DNA of 64,000 nt. Source: Klebsormidium nitens (Eukaryota; Streptophyta; Klebsormidiophyceae; Klebsormidiales; Klebsormidiaceae). Below are positions 46,001 through 57,851 of the stretch, piece by piece. Both the position numbers and the translations under genes were made by a program. The stretch spans positions 8,394 to 72,393 of the forward strand of contig DF237332.1 of assembly GCA_000708835.1 (NCBI GenBank). The letters are read 5' to 3'. Numbering within the stretch: position 1 is the stretch's first letter; the number at the start of each line of letters is the position of its first letter. The notes under the pieces were generated by a model that did no database searches, had not been told where the DNA came from, and saw nothing but the letters and a program-made list of their open reading frames with translations.

Positions 46001-49000
46001 CGTAGGCGAAGAAGAGCAGCTGCAGCGAGCGGTACATGCGCGCCTTGGCGGCCGCGGCGCTCGCGGCCGCGTCCGCGCGGTCGGCCTGCATGAGGCGCAG
46101 CTGAAGGGAGAGCAGCCGGAAGTTGGCCGCGATGCCGCACACCACCGCCGTCAGCTCGATCATGTACGCCGTCAGCCGGACCAGCTGCGGACGTCAGCAG
46201 TGGCAGAGGGTTAGCTTCGTGGTTTTCAGGTTCGCGGCTCATCAGAAGGCAAACTCAGAGACTTCAGGTTTTTGGGGGTTTTGAAGGAATGTGCGGATGC
46301 TCGATTTGAGGGATGAAGGATGGCACAGCCTTGCTTCGAGTGCGTCAAGCGGACCAGATGCTGCAAAAGAACTTGGTTAACCTGACGGTGTCGGTTCGTC
46401 TCTTGAAAACTCAAAACCTTATTAGTGAATCACGATAGAAGTCATACCGCGGGAGGTCACTTCGAATCAACAGGAACAGCCAGAAAGAGCTTCTGATGTG
46501 GGTTACGACTCGATTATGAATCGACGTGGAGGCACTTACGAAGGCGACGGGCGTGGCGTACTGCTCGAACGTCAGCAGCAGGAGCACCGTCATGACCGTC
46601 GACGCCATGCCGCGCTTGTCCATGACCAGCAGCTCCGCGCGCGTGACGCACCAGCCGCGCGCGGCCATTAGCGTGACCAGGAACACCAGCGTCTGGGTAT
46701 AGGCCGGGGCGAGCAGGAAGAACTGCTGCAGCCAATTGGGGACGGTCCCTGAGAAGGAAATTGTGTCAGCGAGATTGTTGAAAGAGGAAGATGGAATCCG
46801 AGCTTTGACTGACAACTTGAGTTACACGAATTGAGATAAACTGGGAGTGTCAGTACCCAGTATGTCTGGGATACGATGGCAAGAACGAAGATGAGATCAA
46901 TAAAGTATCTCGACGCCTTTCTATAAATGTTCCAAACGTCCAACTTTTGGATCTCGATACACTGGACAAAACGGTCGGACTGATAGATTTTAATGTCCTT
47001 TATCTCTGGATTTATCTTAAACTCTCAATCAAACAAGTCGCAAAATATTTTGCGCTCTTCCGAAGAGTTCCGCCGTCCTGGCCGGCCGATAAAGGAGATT
47101 CGGATTCGAGCAACTTTTACGATGAATACCAGTCTTATGCTCCCTTGCAGACCAGCAATCCGGACTATTCCTTCTGGTTCCATGGTCATTCCATGATTAT
47201 TCGTACCCCATGAATTCATGAAGTTTGTTCGAGATTCATGCTTCACCTTGTGAAGATAGGAGCGCCCAGCGTGCGTAGCAGATGGTAACCAAAGCGAGGT
47301 GGGCGACGGGCAGGGTGATGACCCACTTGTGCAGGGGGGTGACGCGCTGCAGGAGAACAGGATAGGGCAATTTACGATCATACGTGGAGCCAACTCATAT
47401 AGATCGGTTGAGACATTTTCTGGGCGGAAGACATACGCGTTCATACTTTTGTGTAGGTGGAAACGTCCAGGTGCAGATAATACTTTGAGGCGTCATTGGG
47501 AAACGGTTCAGAACTTGAAATGCTTTGTGGGTCGATTCGGTTGGTTGCGCTTTTACCTTCGTGACCGGTTTGAAGAGGAGGCAAAGCAGATTTTGAAACT
47601 TTAATCGGTGTTCCAATCCGCATAGTAAGCTCGTACAAAGGCTTCAGTAACGAAAGGAGGGGCACCTAACCAGACACCGAAAGTGGGGGCTGTGTGACTA
47701 CATCAACAATTCATAAGGGCGCCAGAACTAAAAGGGGAAGGAAGAAAAGGGGTTTCGGTTGGCTCACTTTCAAATTGGTGATGGTGTGGATGAAGAGCGA
47801 GGTAAAGAGCACCATCCACAGAATGAGCATGGCGGTGTACACCAGTTTAACCGGTTCGTACCGGGTGCCCAGCTGCTCCCCGCCCGGGTTGGTCATGATG
47901 AAGTCGACCTGCAAGAACTTGGGTTTACGTTACCATACTCGTGCAAGTCGGAAATGTTTTTAAAAAAAGTAGGTTTGTGAAAGTCGAAAGCAGCACCAAC
48001 CACAACAATGGCGATCATTGGCGACCTCTATATGCAGCAGCGGAGAACCTTGTGTCAGTCAGAAGCATCTAAAATCTGCGCCAAGCCCGCCCTTCTGGAT
48101 GTTCGCTCCAGTCACTTGCAGCAGGCTTCGAGCTTAGTCTGTTCCTTTCTTGGAAAGGCTGCGGTATCGCAGCTATCCCACCTTCTCAAGAGAATACCCC
48201 TTAAAAACCAAAGGGTTATGCGCTAACCTCTTCAAAGACCACCTTCCGGTAGTTGCAGGTGACGAGCGCGATGTGGACAACCGTCGTCTCGCTGACCATG
48301 CTCGAAAACGCCTCTGTCTCACTCGAGAGCGGCTGCAGGAAGCAGTCTGAAAAAAGGGAGAGAGCTGTCACTCAGTCGGTAACGTGAGCTCTAGTGCGTG
48401 CATAGGAATGCGCGTTTGGGATCGGCTCCCGATCGGCTTGAATCACAAAGTTGACTGGGATGAAGTACCGGAAGAGCAGCGAAAGCGCTCTGACTGAAGT
48501 AGTGCCCGTGCCGAAGGATCTACTTTGGAGGGGCCTCAAAATGCTGATGAGACTCGAGAAGCAACCGGAAACAAAGGAGGAGCCGAAATCCTTACTACTA
48601 AATATGTCAGAAACCCGTCGAGACAATCTGGAGCGAGCGGAAAACTGCGGATAGTGGCTCCTCTCCGAGTGGAGATTCCCACTAAGTCCGAAAGCTTTTG
48701 GCAGACCATCACTTTCGACTTCGTTATGAGAAGACGACATCAAAAATGAACAGATTTTTCAGCCGCAATCTGGAGCGCGCATGCGGGACGAACCGGCTAT
48801 GCAGCACTCAGCAGGGGCTATAGCACCAAGGTAAACTTTGCTGGTTGCCAAGGACCTACACCCCCATTTATGAGGGTCAGGAACGAGTTTCTGAGAGAGA
48901 TGAGAAGGGTGAAATGGTTACCCGCTGCGAACGCGCGGCACCTAGAACCTAAACCTGACCGAAATCTTCTGCAGTCTTTCACAGACAGTCGTTCCAAATG

Positions 49001-50545
49001 GCCCGTACCCGAGCAAGCTCTTAAGAGGAACAGATACCCTACCCCACCGCTTAAGATAAGCCAGAGAAAATAGCTACACGCCTCCTCGAATCTCTATCTG
49101 CACAGGAGGAGTGACAAGCGGACTGACCAGCGGGCGCCTCGAGCGCGTGGCAGGGGAAGCGGCTGTCCAGCAGCATCTGGAGCGCGTCCGTGATGTCGGA
49201 CCGCTTGCACGCCGCAAGGTAGACGCCCGCGCCGTCGAAATCCCGGACGTCTTCCAGCTCCTGCATGTCGCCCTGCGAATGACACGTGGCAGCCGATGAG
49301 TGGGTCGGGCAAAGTGGAGTCGTCGTCGCCGGGTCGAGGACTAAGATTTCTCAGGGACTTAACAACGTTTGACTGGTATTGGCAGGACCCCTTGGAGGTG
49401 ATGGCGTTTGGTAAAGTTCAACAGCTTCTCTGACGATTGAGGGAGCGATGCCCAGAGATAATCCTCATTTTCGGCAGTAGGTTTTGGGAGTCGTTCCGTT
49501 GTGGGCCATCAGATTTAAACAGGTCCGCGAAGTCCGCCTTTCAGTTGCGTCGCCATACCACGAAGACAGGTGGCAGTCAGACCGCTCACGCCTTGCTTTC
49601 ACCAGACGCGACCCTTGTTTCTAGTACGGTTTCATTCTGGTAGTTCTAAGATCTCGCAAAAGGTGGCCGCAAACGAAAGTAGGACTCTGCTGCAAAATAC
49701 GAGTGGTCTTGTAAACCTGGGGCCATGTCGGCTCTCCTCTGAAGGTACTTTTCAACAGCGACTCTTCGAAAGACGCGTCGTTCGAAAGATGCGTAGTTGG
49801 CCTTGCATGTCTCTCAAACCCGGATTTCATGACCAGAATCAATCAATGCAGATCGCAGAACCCGGATTGCTAAGTTACCAAATCGCAAGCATCAGACGGC
49901 CTTAGCTTTGCACTCCAAGCGGATCATACCACGCTCGGGTCGGACGGCCAGATCCGACGGATTGTATAAAGAAGGGTAGCGGGAGGCATACCATAACGAC
50001 AGAAACGCCGAGGAGCCCGCCTGCCTTGTAGCCAAACTCGGCGAGCTCCGCCACTGCCCCCCGCGAGTCACCGCTGGTCAACACCAACCGGTCGGAGCTG
50101 CGCAAGATAGCTTTTATGTTCAAACTCGCTCAGGCACGAATACCGACACCTGTGTTTGGACGTAATACGTTGGCACGCGTTGGCTCTGCAAAGGAGCCCT
50201 GTCCAATGTAGCCGCGACCCTTTAAAGCCCAACGAACTCTTAAAAAGGTCTGCGGCAGAAAAGCTGATGACAGCTGTCACTTCGTCAGCAGGTTCAACAT
50301 AGGCTAACCCATCTCTCTATATTGTCAATAAAACATAGCAATGACAGCTGTCCAATCACGGCAAGCCTGAGTCCGTCAGACAAATGCACCAACAGCTGTT
50401 GAGAAATAAACGATGTTAATAGGACATCAGTTCTAGTGACTCACCCTATCAAAGCATCTACGTGGTGGCTGCACAAAGAGAGAGCCAGCAGGCATAGCCA
50501 GCCCCACAGGCGAGTCGCTGCCGCTGGCCGCCCCACCCATGCCAT
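43045..50545 (-). CDS. GOST-family seven-TM protein (GPR180/GPR107-like), 787 aa
   Basis: Exons: 50545-50445, 50097-49992, 49272-49128, 48346-48228, 47908-47768, 47346-47247, 46748-46540, 46184-45984, 45550-45456, 44871-44736, 44341-44090, 43803-43045 (stop TGA). All phases close. The ATG at 50545 opens a signal peptide (WGWLCLLALSLCSHHVDA). A lumenal domain follows to about residue 165 (GYKAGGLLGVSVVMGDMQ, VHIALVTCNYRKVVFEEVDF). TM segments include YTAMLILWMVLFTSLFIHTI, WVITLPVAHLALVTICYA, TQTLVFLVTLMAARGW, TVMTVLLLLTFEQYATPVAF and LTAVVCGIAANFRLL. The MAARGW-CVTR segment is typical of GOST/GPR180-type families, which have been linked to Golgi and endomembrane trafficking. After the last TM comes FRFQRPNIFNAHEP and then about 340 residues of Ser/Gly/Pro-rich cytosolic tail, most of it in the large last exon. 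Assignment to the exact subfamily is uncertain. Confidence 0.8.
45798..45905. repeat. Direct repeat of about 55 bp in a GOST intron
   Basis: GTCAGA(A/C)TGC, GACGACGCTTTCC, GATAAACCC and TGTAAGCCGTT recur in the same order at about 45798-45850 and 45855-45903. It is intronic, with no splice junction involved. Confidence 0.7.
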
Positions 50546-52537
50546 GTGGGCTGTTTGTTCTTGACAGCTGTACCGCCTGCGGAGAGTCAAGGATGAAGGG
50601 ATCTCGATGTCTGACACGCAACAATCACAGTGATGAATGGTTGTCATTGCTTGATGGGTCATTTCATCGACACGCCAAGTAACATCATCCTGGTGAGTGC
50701 CGTGGTAGATCTAAAGTGTCAGCAATGATGCGGCACCAAAGTCTCCCTCTGATGAAGTTGAGCTTCAATCCGAAAAAATGGTGAACAGGACGGCTATCGT
50801 TGCATGCAGCCTTTTGAAGCAAACAGGTGCCCACATGAGCCATTTTTAAGTGCACCTAGAGATCAGAACGATGGAGCCAGCATTGCGCCCATCCGTCCAG
50901 CTGTCAAACTACTTCAACCTACTGACTTTCACAGCGACCCCTCGACATATCCTCTCCTCACCACCACCACCCCACTGGCGCCCTGACAGCTGTAACCACA
51001 CAGGGCACTTCTTGTAATGACCACCACGGGCAGTTCCTTCGTGAGGAAGCTACTCCCAAACTTGAAACCTCGTTAATACCAGGAGACAGGCTGCATGGAC
51101 TTTGTTTGATATCACCACCCGCTGACGTTCTTCCCACTTCTGTTACAGTGCGGCGCTGATAGTATTTGCGTGGGTACCTCTTCAAGAGAACAAAAGCGCT
51201 CTGAGACGATTGCTCTGGTCTCTTCTTAGGAGGCCATTAGATCAAGGTCGTCACTTACGAGTGGAAACTTCCAGACACTCCCAACTGCCTCCGGTCTCTT
51301 TGCTTGCAAAGGTGCAGATTGATCGGGCCCCTTGCTTAACACATTCGGCTTCTTCTCTCACAAAACTCTGTTGCAAAATCAGGGACCTTTGAAGCTCAAT
51401 AGATTTGCTCCTCCTGTCTGCACAAGTGTGGGCACTGGTCACGCTAGCCAGCACGCCCTCTAATGCCGAAAGCAAATTTTTGTGGCAATGCTGACCTCAA
51501 CAAATGTTTGTTCGCATTGGCCTCAACAGATTGCCCTGCCACCTCCGAGCGGTAGCCTGTGCTGTCGATGCGGTGCCTTTTACGTCAGCAGACTCGCTTG
51601 TGCTGCCCTGCTTGTGATCAGCGCACTTACGGTCCCACTGATCAATGCAGGCCTTTGCTGCCCATCAATCTGCTCTCCATGCACAGTTTGACAGTTAAAG
51701 TCGGCATTGCGTGCCTGCCATGACAATGCGGCGCTCTCATCCGTGCGTTGTTCAGCGACACACGTAATCACCAGAATCCTTACCACTTACGACAGATCAG
51801 AGGTGAGAGAGGGCGTCGATGTAGCTGCATTTTGTCATATCTTGCATGCTAAGCTTCACTGTTGATCACCCGGTCTCGCTGACGGCGCGCAGACACTACG
51901 GCATTGTCTGGATGCTGTGACAGACTCAGATGCACACTTTTTATCCAGGTTCGACAAAAGACAAGGTGCTCCTAGGTTTGTCACGGTCAAGTCTTTAGCT
52001 TGAAATATGACATTGAAGTACGCACTGCTTACTGACTGACTTTCGTACCGACGTCTCCCTGACCCCTCAACGATTTCATCGTGCGCATGCATGTACCGTA
52101 CTTGACGTATAAAAGGTACCCAAAGCACGTACAGTCGCGATGTGCCCCCAATAAATTGAAATAACCGTCTATTGAATCTGTACTAGCCCTCAGAATATCG
52201 TGACTCGTTTGACGCCGTCGATTGATTTTCGATTTTTTGTTGTCGCGCGCGCACTTGTTTCAGTGCTTGGCCCGAGCGGCGGCCCGCGTAGGCCGACACG
52301 CGCGGACGCGCAACTGGGGCTGGTACCTAGGTAACCCGGTTTTGATTTTGAGATTTGCAACCTGATCGACATCATGCAGTGTTGCTTTCCCGCACGATCC
52401 GGCTGCCAGTCTGATGTCAACAGTACCTGGAATAAATATGGTTTTACTAAGACCCAATACTAATAGACTGGGTTATGTATTAGGCCCCTCTGCTGCATGA
52501 GCATTCAGATCCATTCACCAATTTCGTGGCATTCACC
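50546..52537. other. Divergent intergenic region, no supported gene
   Basis: About 2 kb between the minus-strand GOST start and the plus-strand plastid-protein start. Several CAGCTG words (for example 50273, 50343, 50392 and 50566), but no convincing gene, RNA or mobile element. Confidence 0.45.
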
Positions 52538-53948
52538 ATGGCTGCGGCTCAAGCGGTCCTGGCAGCTCCCTGGAGCTCGCAAGCAGCACCAGCTGCCAGG
52601 CGCAAGGTCCCTTTCTCTGCTGCAGAAGCGTCTTGCGCTGGCTGCGGCTGCCCTTCCAAACTTTCTCCATCGTTTAAGAAGCGCATCCGTAACCCTCTCC
52701 ACACCACATTTGCTCATGCGCAGCATTCGTTCTCGAAGCCTTCTCAGTCTAGAAGGTCTTGCATAGTCCGAGCAGTTGAGAAAGAGGAGAATGTGCCGAC
52801 CTGGGCAAAGCCTGGGTCGGAAGAGGTGCCCCCTTGGGCCAAGGAGGACTCGTCAGGGTACCAGAAGGAGGGGCCTAAGGACCTTCCATTTGGACTGTAC
52901 CTATTGTTCTCGGTCTTTACCGCAATTGCGGCGGTGAGCTGGACCCACATTTGAAGCCACATTGTTGCAATTGGCTGTTTCATGCACTCCGAGTCTGAGT
53001 CCGCTTTTGCAGCGGACACGGCTTCAAAGTAAACACTGAGGAGAATGTGGGAAGGAAGAAAGGGTCATGATTCGCCGCAAAGATGTGCTGTCATGAGCAG
53101 TCAAGTACGTAACGAGCGGCACATGGGAAGCGGCCTCCGTTTGCTTAGCACTATCTGGCACAACTGGACTATAAGTTAGTGAAACGTTCCAAAGGGCTCA
53201 GCACTGATGGCTGTGTCCAGGACGCCCTTTGCATGCATTGGGAAGTGAAGAGATCTTCCTATTTGTAACGTGCCTTTATGGTTCGGCTCTTTCGTATCCA
53301 ATTGTCAGCACCAGTAGTCAAAATCAGCACTGAAAGGCCCTCCATATGAGATGTCAGGCCGGTGCGGGTCTTTTTTATGAAAGAAGCACTGGCCCCGGAA
53401 GTTTCCTGCTGGCATCGGTTTGACCCGACACGCTTCCCTCTCACTGCCCTGACTTTATCCCCTTTTTTTTTGACAACACGCGTTGCTCTTTGCAGGTCGG
53501 ATCGATCTACGAGTTTGCAAACAAGAACCCCATATTTGGAGTGATCCAACCAGACAGCGGTCTGTATGTCCCAATCTTGGGATTCTTCGTCCTTTCGGGA
53601 TTCCCAACTGCGGTGAGTCTTTCTCAAACATGCGCTGTCGTGGAAGCGCCTCACAAAAATATTGCACGTCAATACTTTTGCAATGACGTTGTCAGTCTAA
53701 GAAACACAAACAGGTCTCCCCTTATCTGCATGACCACTTGCTTGAAGTTTCACTTTAATTGTCCGGGCGGCCGCCACCGCGCGCTTCAATCCAGGGTAAG
53801 ATTGCTCAGGCTGCACCGATCTTGGCTTTGCTGCTTTAAACTTGAAATGTATCACGTGCAGGGCTTCTTGTTGTACAAAGCAATCTCAACGGCGAACAAG
53901 CTGGCGGAAGCGATGGACAAAGAGGACGGAGTCAACAAGGATTACTAG
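52538..53948 (+). CDS. Conserved plastid two-TM membrane protein, 199 aa
   Basis: Exons: 52538-52933, 53496-53612 and 53862-53948, all phase 0, stop TAG. The ATG at 52538 is in CACCATGGC context. Residues 1-80 are Ala/Ser/Arg/Lys-rich with few acids and end near RRSCIVRAVEKEE, as in a chloroplast transit peptide. The mature part begins with a Trp-Ala motif repeated twice (VPTWAKPGSEEVPPWAKE). Two membrane segments follow, LPFGLYLLFSVFTAIAAVGS and VPILGFFVLSGFPTAGFLLY, separated by YEFANKNPIFGVIQPDSG, with a short acidic/basic tail (AMDKEDGVNKDY). The layout matches a small plant/algal plastid protein of unknown name. I recall similar sequences in land plants but cannot give a symbol. Thylakoid or envelope location is inferred. 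Confidence 0.75.
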
Positions 53949-55383
53949 ACAGCTGCTACTGCATCAGGACGCAGCCATTTTTGATCTGTATCTACATAGG
54001 ACGGTAGGATAAAAGAGAGGGTCACTGACGCGTTTATCTAAGCTCCCATGTGTTGTATGTTGAAGTCTCGCTCAAACACTAAAGCCATGGGTGCATGGTT
54101 TCTCAAGCGAGCCATCAGATTCCCCTTGAGTAACCACCGGGTCAACAATCCATCCACAATGATCCCTAGCTGTCCAGTCCAACACCAACCTTTGCATAAA
54201 CGGCTTCAAATGGCAGAAAACGTCCTCAGATGTACCCTGTTCCACCACGTTTGATCTCTTACCGTTGACCTATGAATAGGCTGCTTCATCGATTGCGTGC
54301 CTGCCGCACCGGAAGTGTCGTCTAGGTAAGAGGCCGGAAACCAACCAGAGCCCTGCCGTCAATGCACATGCATGCAGATTACCAAATTGTGACAGAAACG
54401 TTTGGCAATCAGTGCATGGCACATCTGGCGCCCGGTCATTGTTGGCTTATGTACGTATGTTGGCCGGAATACATGCATCGATCATGTTGGACGCGACGCA
54501 CGCGCAGCCTGGCTTGGATATCATATAGAGACATGGCAGCTATATCTAACATACATACAAGGCCGCCGACTCTGCATATGTCTGCAGTGAATTATATTGT
54601 TGGTCGCCACAAAGTGGTGACAATCGCAAGCATAATATTGGTGAGGAGCTGCATGGCCCCGGCCATGCACCAGGCGTCCATGAATACTGTAAGTACATAC
54701 CAGCCTAGATACATACGGTGCGACTCAGACGGTTCACGGCTTCGACAAGTTTGAACATGTGCGTGCCAGACTATGCAGTCCTGCGACATGTTCGCATCCA
54801 TGCGCATGCAAGCGCGGGCCAGCAGGCCTACTTTTCTACACGCGCTCTGCAGGTTATTCTAGTCAAAGTGGCGCTCAGACTGGGCAATCGTTCGAGCCGC
54901 CTGGCCTTGGTTGGGATAAGACCTCGCTAACAACAGCTCCGGTCTGATTGAAGCCGCCTCTTGGATATCTTGTGAGCATTACGTTGAAAGTGCCAAGGTG
55001 AGTGTTGACAGTGTGACAAACTCTACCACTACATACGTCGTGAACAAGACCCTTTCAATTTTGGAACAGTAACCACCTTTGCCGATGCTCAAAGAATCTG
55101 CCCGTTCGTAAATAAGTGGACCTAGATTGTTGCAAATGACTCTCGCATCGCCAGGCAGAGCGCCAAGCCCGCTGCCCCTTCTCCTTATCTCAGCTGGTTC
55201 TGAATCTCATTAGAGAGAAGTCGGCTTCTTACGACATCTCGTCTTAATCAAAAGTGTGTGTATGTACCGCCACATTGCTCAAGCGGGTATGAAAAAGAAT
55301 CAAAAGCGACCTGCAATGGCTTACAGTTTCTCAATGAATCATACCAAACAGGGTGACCGTTTTCCAGCGGGTGAACCAAGATG
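53949..55383. other. Intergenic, no supported gene
   Basis: Lies between the convergent 3' ends of the plastid-protein gene and the DUF212 gene. It is rich in CATGCATG-like words at 54360-54560. No ORF with recognisable sequence was seen. Confidence 0.45.
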
Positions 55384-57851
55384 CTAGACAACTGCGAACC
55401 GGCTCTGCGGGTACCACAACGCCACTAGCAGGCCCACAGCCGCTCCACCCAAGACTTGGAGTGGCGTGTGACCCAGCAACTCCTTCAACTTTATTTCGCC
55501 GACTGGGTGGCCTTCGTACATGTCTTCAATCATCCGGTTCAAAACCTGAAGAGAAACAGCAGGCCTTCAGTCCCTGCACGGCTACTCAAAGATTTTGATG
55601 CTTCTTCGGCAACAAGAACGTAATAAGGAACTGGGGTGCAGAAGCGGTCGACGGCCTTGTTTCAGACGCATACGTCTGGACGTTGCAGACAGTCGGTCAG
55701 AACGAAGCCGTTGACCAAACGCAGATGACAGCCGGTTTCGTGCGAAGTCATTGCTATCGAACAAGAAGAGAAGATGGTCAAGGACAGAAACGCCAGAGGA
55801 CCGCCGAGAAGGCAGCGGACATAAGGCCAGTGTTTCTATCAGCTAGTTAGCACTGAATTAGAAGCATTCAAACCGCATGTATGTGATAAGATGGGGCGAT
55901 GACTGCTGAGAGCGGAAGCTTGGAACAAAGGCCAACTCTTCCGTGCATTACGGGTCTGACCCAGTGAGTCGGAACCAAGAGGCTTGGATAATCAGACCAT
56001 TCTTCGCTATGCTGGAGATTTTAAGGCTCGGATACCATTGGACAGAGACGAGTAGAAGCTTCAGGACTGCTATCTGCCTGTTGGCGAGCAGTTGGCAAAG
56101 TGCAGATAAGGGGAGCGCAGCCGGGGTAACTTGAAGTCCGAAGAAGAAGTGACCTCTGAGGTCATATACCCATTGTAAAAAGCACGGGACGAAAAACCGT
56201 TGGGTCAAATCTCAAGCATCTTAAGGTGAAAATCAAGTGAAACGGAGGACGGCCAAAGAAAGATTTGAGCCGTCAACATTGCCCCGTGTCGCCTGCTCCC
56301 TCATAAGCACGTACATCGGGGGCCCTACATGTACATCAGGCGGCAAAAGCAGAAGCAAAAGTGACAAAGAAGCAGTACGACTACCCTGTCAAAAGAGAGC
56401 GGCAAGAGCGGTTACAACAGAGGGCAAGACATGGTGGAGAGGCCCTTCGATTTTCAAAGGACGCTCTACAAAAAATGACATACTCTAAGCTAGACGTGTT
56501 ATTAAAAAGGCAGTGGCCAAAGAGCGAAATGTGTTGAAACTGGTTGAAACTGGTTGAAACTGGTTGAACTGGTTGAAAGTGGTTGAAACTGGTTGAAGCC
56601 CGATTCCTAGGGAGCGTCCACCTTGATCTGATTCACAGCGCGCATCACATCTGGTCTGAGTACAATTTCCAGGCTCAAGGTCTACCCTACCCAAGCAGGA
56701 CAGAATGACACACAAGTGGTTTACACAAGTGGTTTGAAACAGCCGGATCCGACTTCCTTTCCCTCTGCTTGTGTACAGTTTGTCAGTGCATCTCGTTACA
56801 CCACACAGAACACGAAGGGTGTCAGAATCCAGGAAAGGCAGACCTTTCTTCTTGGGCAATGACCGCTTGCCGAATAAAAGAGCCAAAGCAAAGGAGAAGA
56901 ATGAAAAACCAGACTCGCGTGCGTGCTCTTGAGCGCTCTCATCCTCGAACAAAAATGGAAAGCAGGTCCGGTGAAGCACACTCAAGAAAGGCCAAAGACG
57001 GAAGGAAGGCCGCTTACCTCAGCCTGCTTCCCAGCGTGCAGCCGCACCCCCGCCGCGTCGTACATAACAATCAAGCTGAACCCAAGCGCCACCGGGAAAA
57101 GCGTCCCCGAGACCCCGTGCACGATCGCGACGCTCGTGGTCAGCGCCACGCACAGGCTGCTGTGCGACGACGGCATGCCGCCGGACGCGACCAGCTTCCT
57201 GATGTCGAGACGGCCCTCCTTGTAGAGCGTCGTGACCACTTTCAGGCCCTGCGCGAGCGTCCAGGCAATGAACGCCGACATGAACGTCGGGTTCCTGCGC
57301 AAGGAGCGGCAGAAGTCGGAGACGGCGGCGGGGTAGGCGGCGGGGAGGAGGAGGGCCGTGCTCATTAGGGCGGTGGAGGGGGGCGGGGTTTGGGGAGGGT
57401 TTGAGGGGTTGGATAGGCCAGGGTCAGAGCGGTTGAGGCGGCGGAGGAGGGAGAGGAGCGGGGCGCTCAGGTGCCAGTAGGCAACGGCAAGGGCGGCGAA
57501 AGCTAGGTGTGAAATGTGGGCGCCGAGGGCAGTGCGCAGCGACGGGACTAGTTTCATTGCAACCCCGCGCGCCGACGCTGTCACGAAGCTGCATTGTGCG
57601 GCGCGGTTTCGTTGGCTGCCTGGTCTTCTCAAATCGGCCGCAGCATTGCTGAGCTGGCGTCCTAAGAGGCCCTTTGCTAATTGCGGTGTGTGCGCTCCTT
57701 TTCTATGGTGGGTGCAATCAAACCTCCGGTTGCCCCCTGGGCTTAGCAACAGGCTCTGGCTACCGAGTGTGCTTCGCTCTCTCCTTTGTTGGGGAGTGCC
57801 TGTTGGGGCGCACGCGCCCCGCACTAATGTGTGAGCCGCCGCGCCAGCCAT
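55384..57851 (-). CDS. DUF212 / acid phosphatase-vanadium haloperoxidase-related membrane protein, 331 aa
   Basis: Two exons: 57851-57018 and 55545-55384 (stop TAG), joined in phase 0 by a 1.47-kb intron. The join recreates the family motif AGKQAE-VLNRMIEDM. The ATG at 57851 opens a basic, Ser/Thr/Gln-rich stretch that could be a plastid transit peptide. A hydrophobic, Pro-rich middle follows, then the DUF212 core: FMSAFIAWTLAQGLKVVTTL, GGMPSSHSSLCVALTTS (about 222-238), VALGFSLIVMYDAAGVRLHA, and the final KELLGHTPLQVLGGAAVGLL. The PSSHS motif is shared with PAP2-type phosphatases, but the other PAP2 catalytic motifs are not obvious. Members are found in bacteria and plants; the substrate is unknown to me. 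The intron carries a 10-bp tandem repeat. Confidence 0.85.
56532..56598. repeat. 10-bp tandem repeat (GGTTGAAACT)n in the DUF212 intron
   Basis: Between six and seven units with one 9-bp variant (GGTTGAACT) and one substitution (AAAGT). Confidence 0.85.

Noticed and set aside
50219-50249. 31-nt microexon in the GOST gene
   Set aside because: It could preserve phase only with a different exon-1 donor. The better donor (GATAGG-GTGAGT) joins exon 1 directly to the exon at 50097 in phase.
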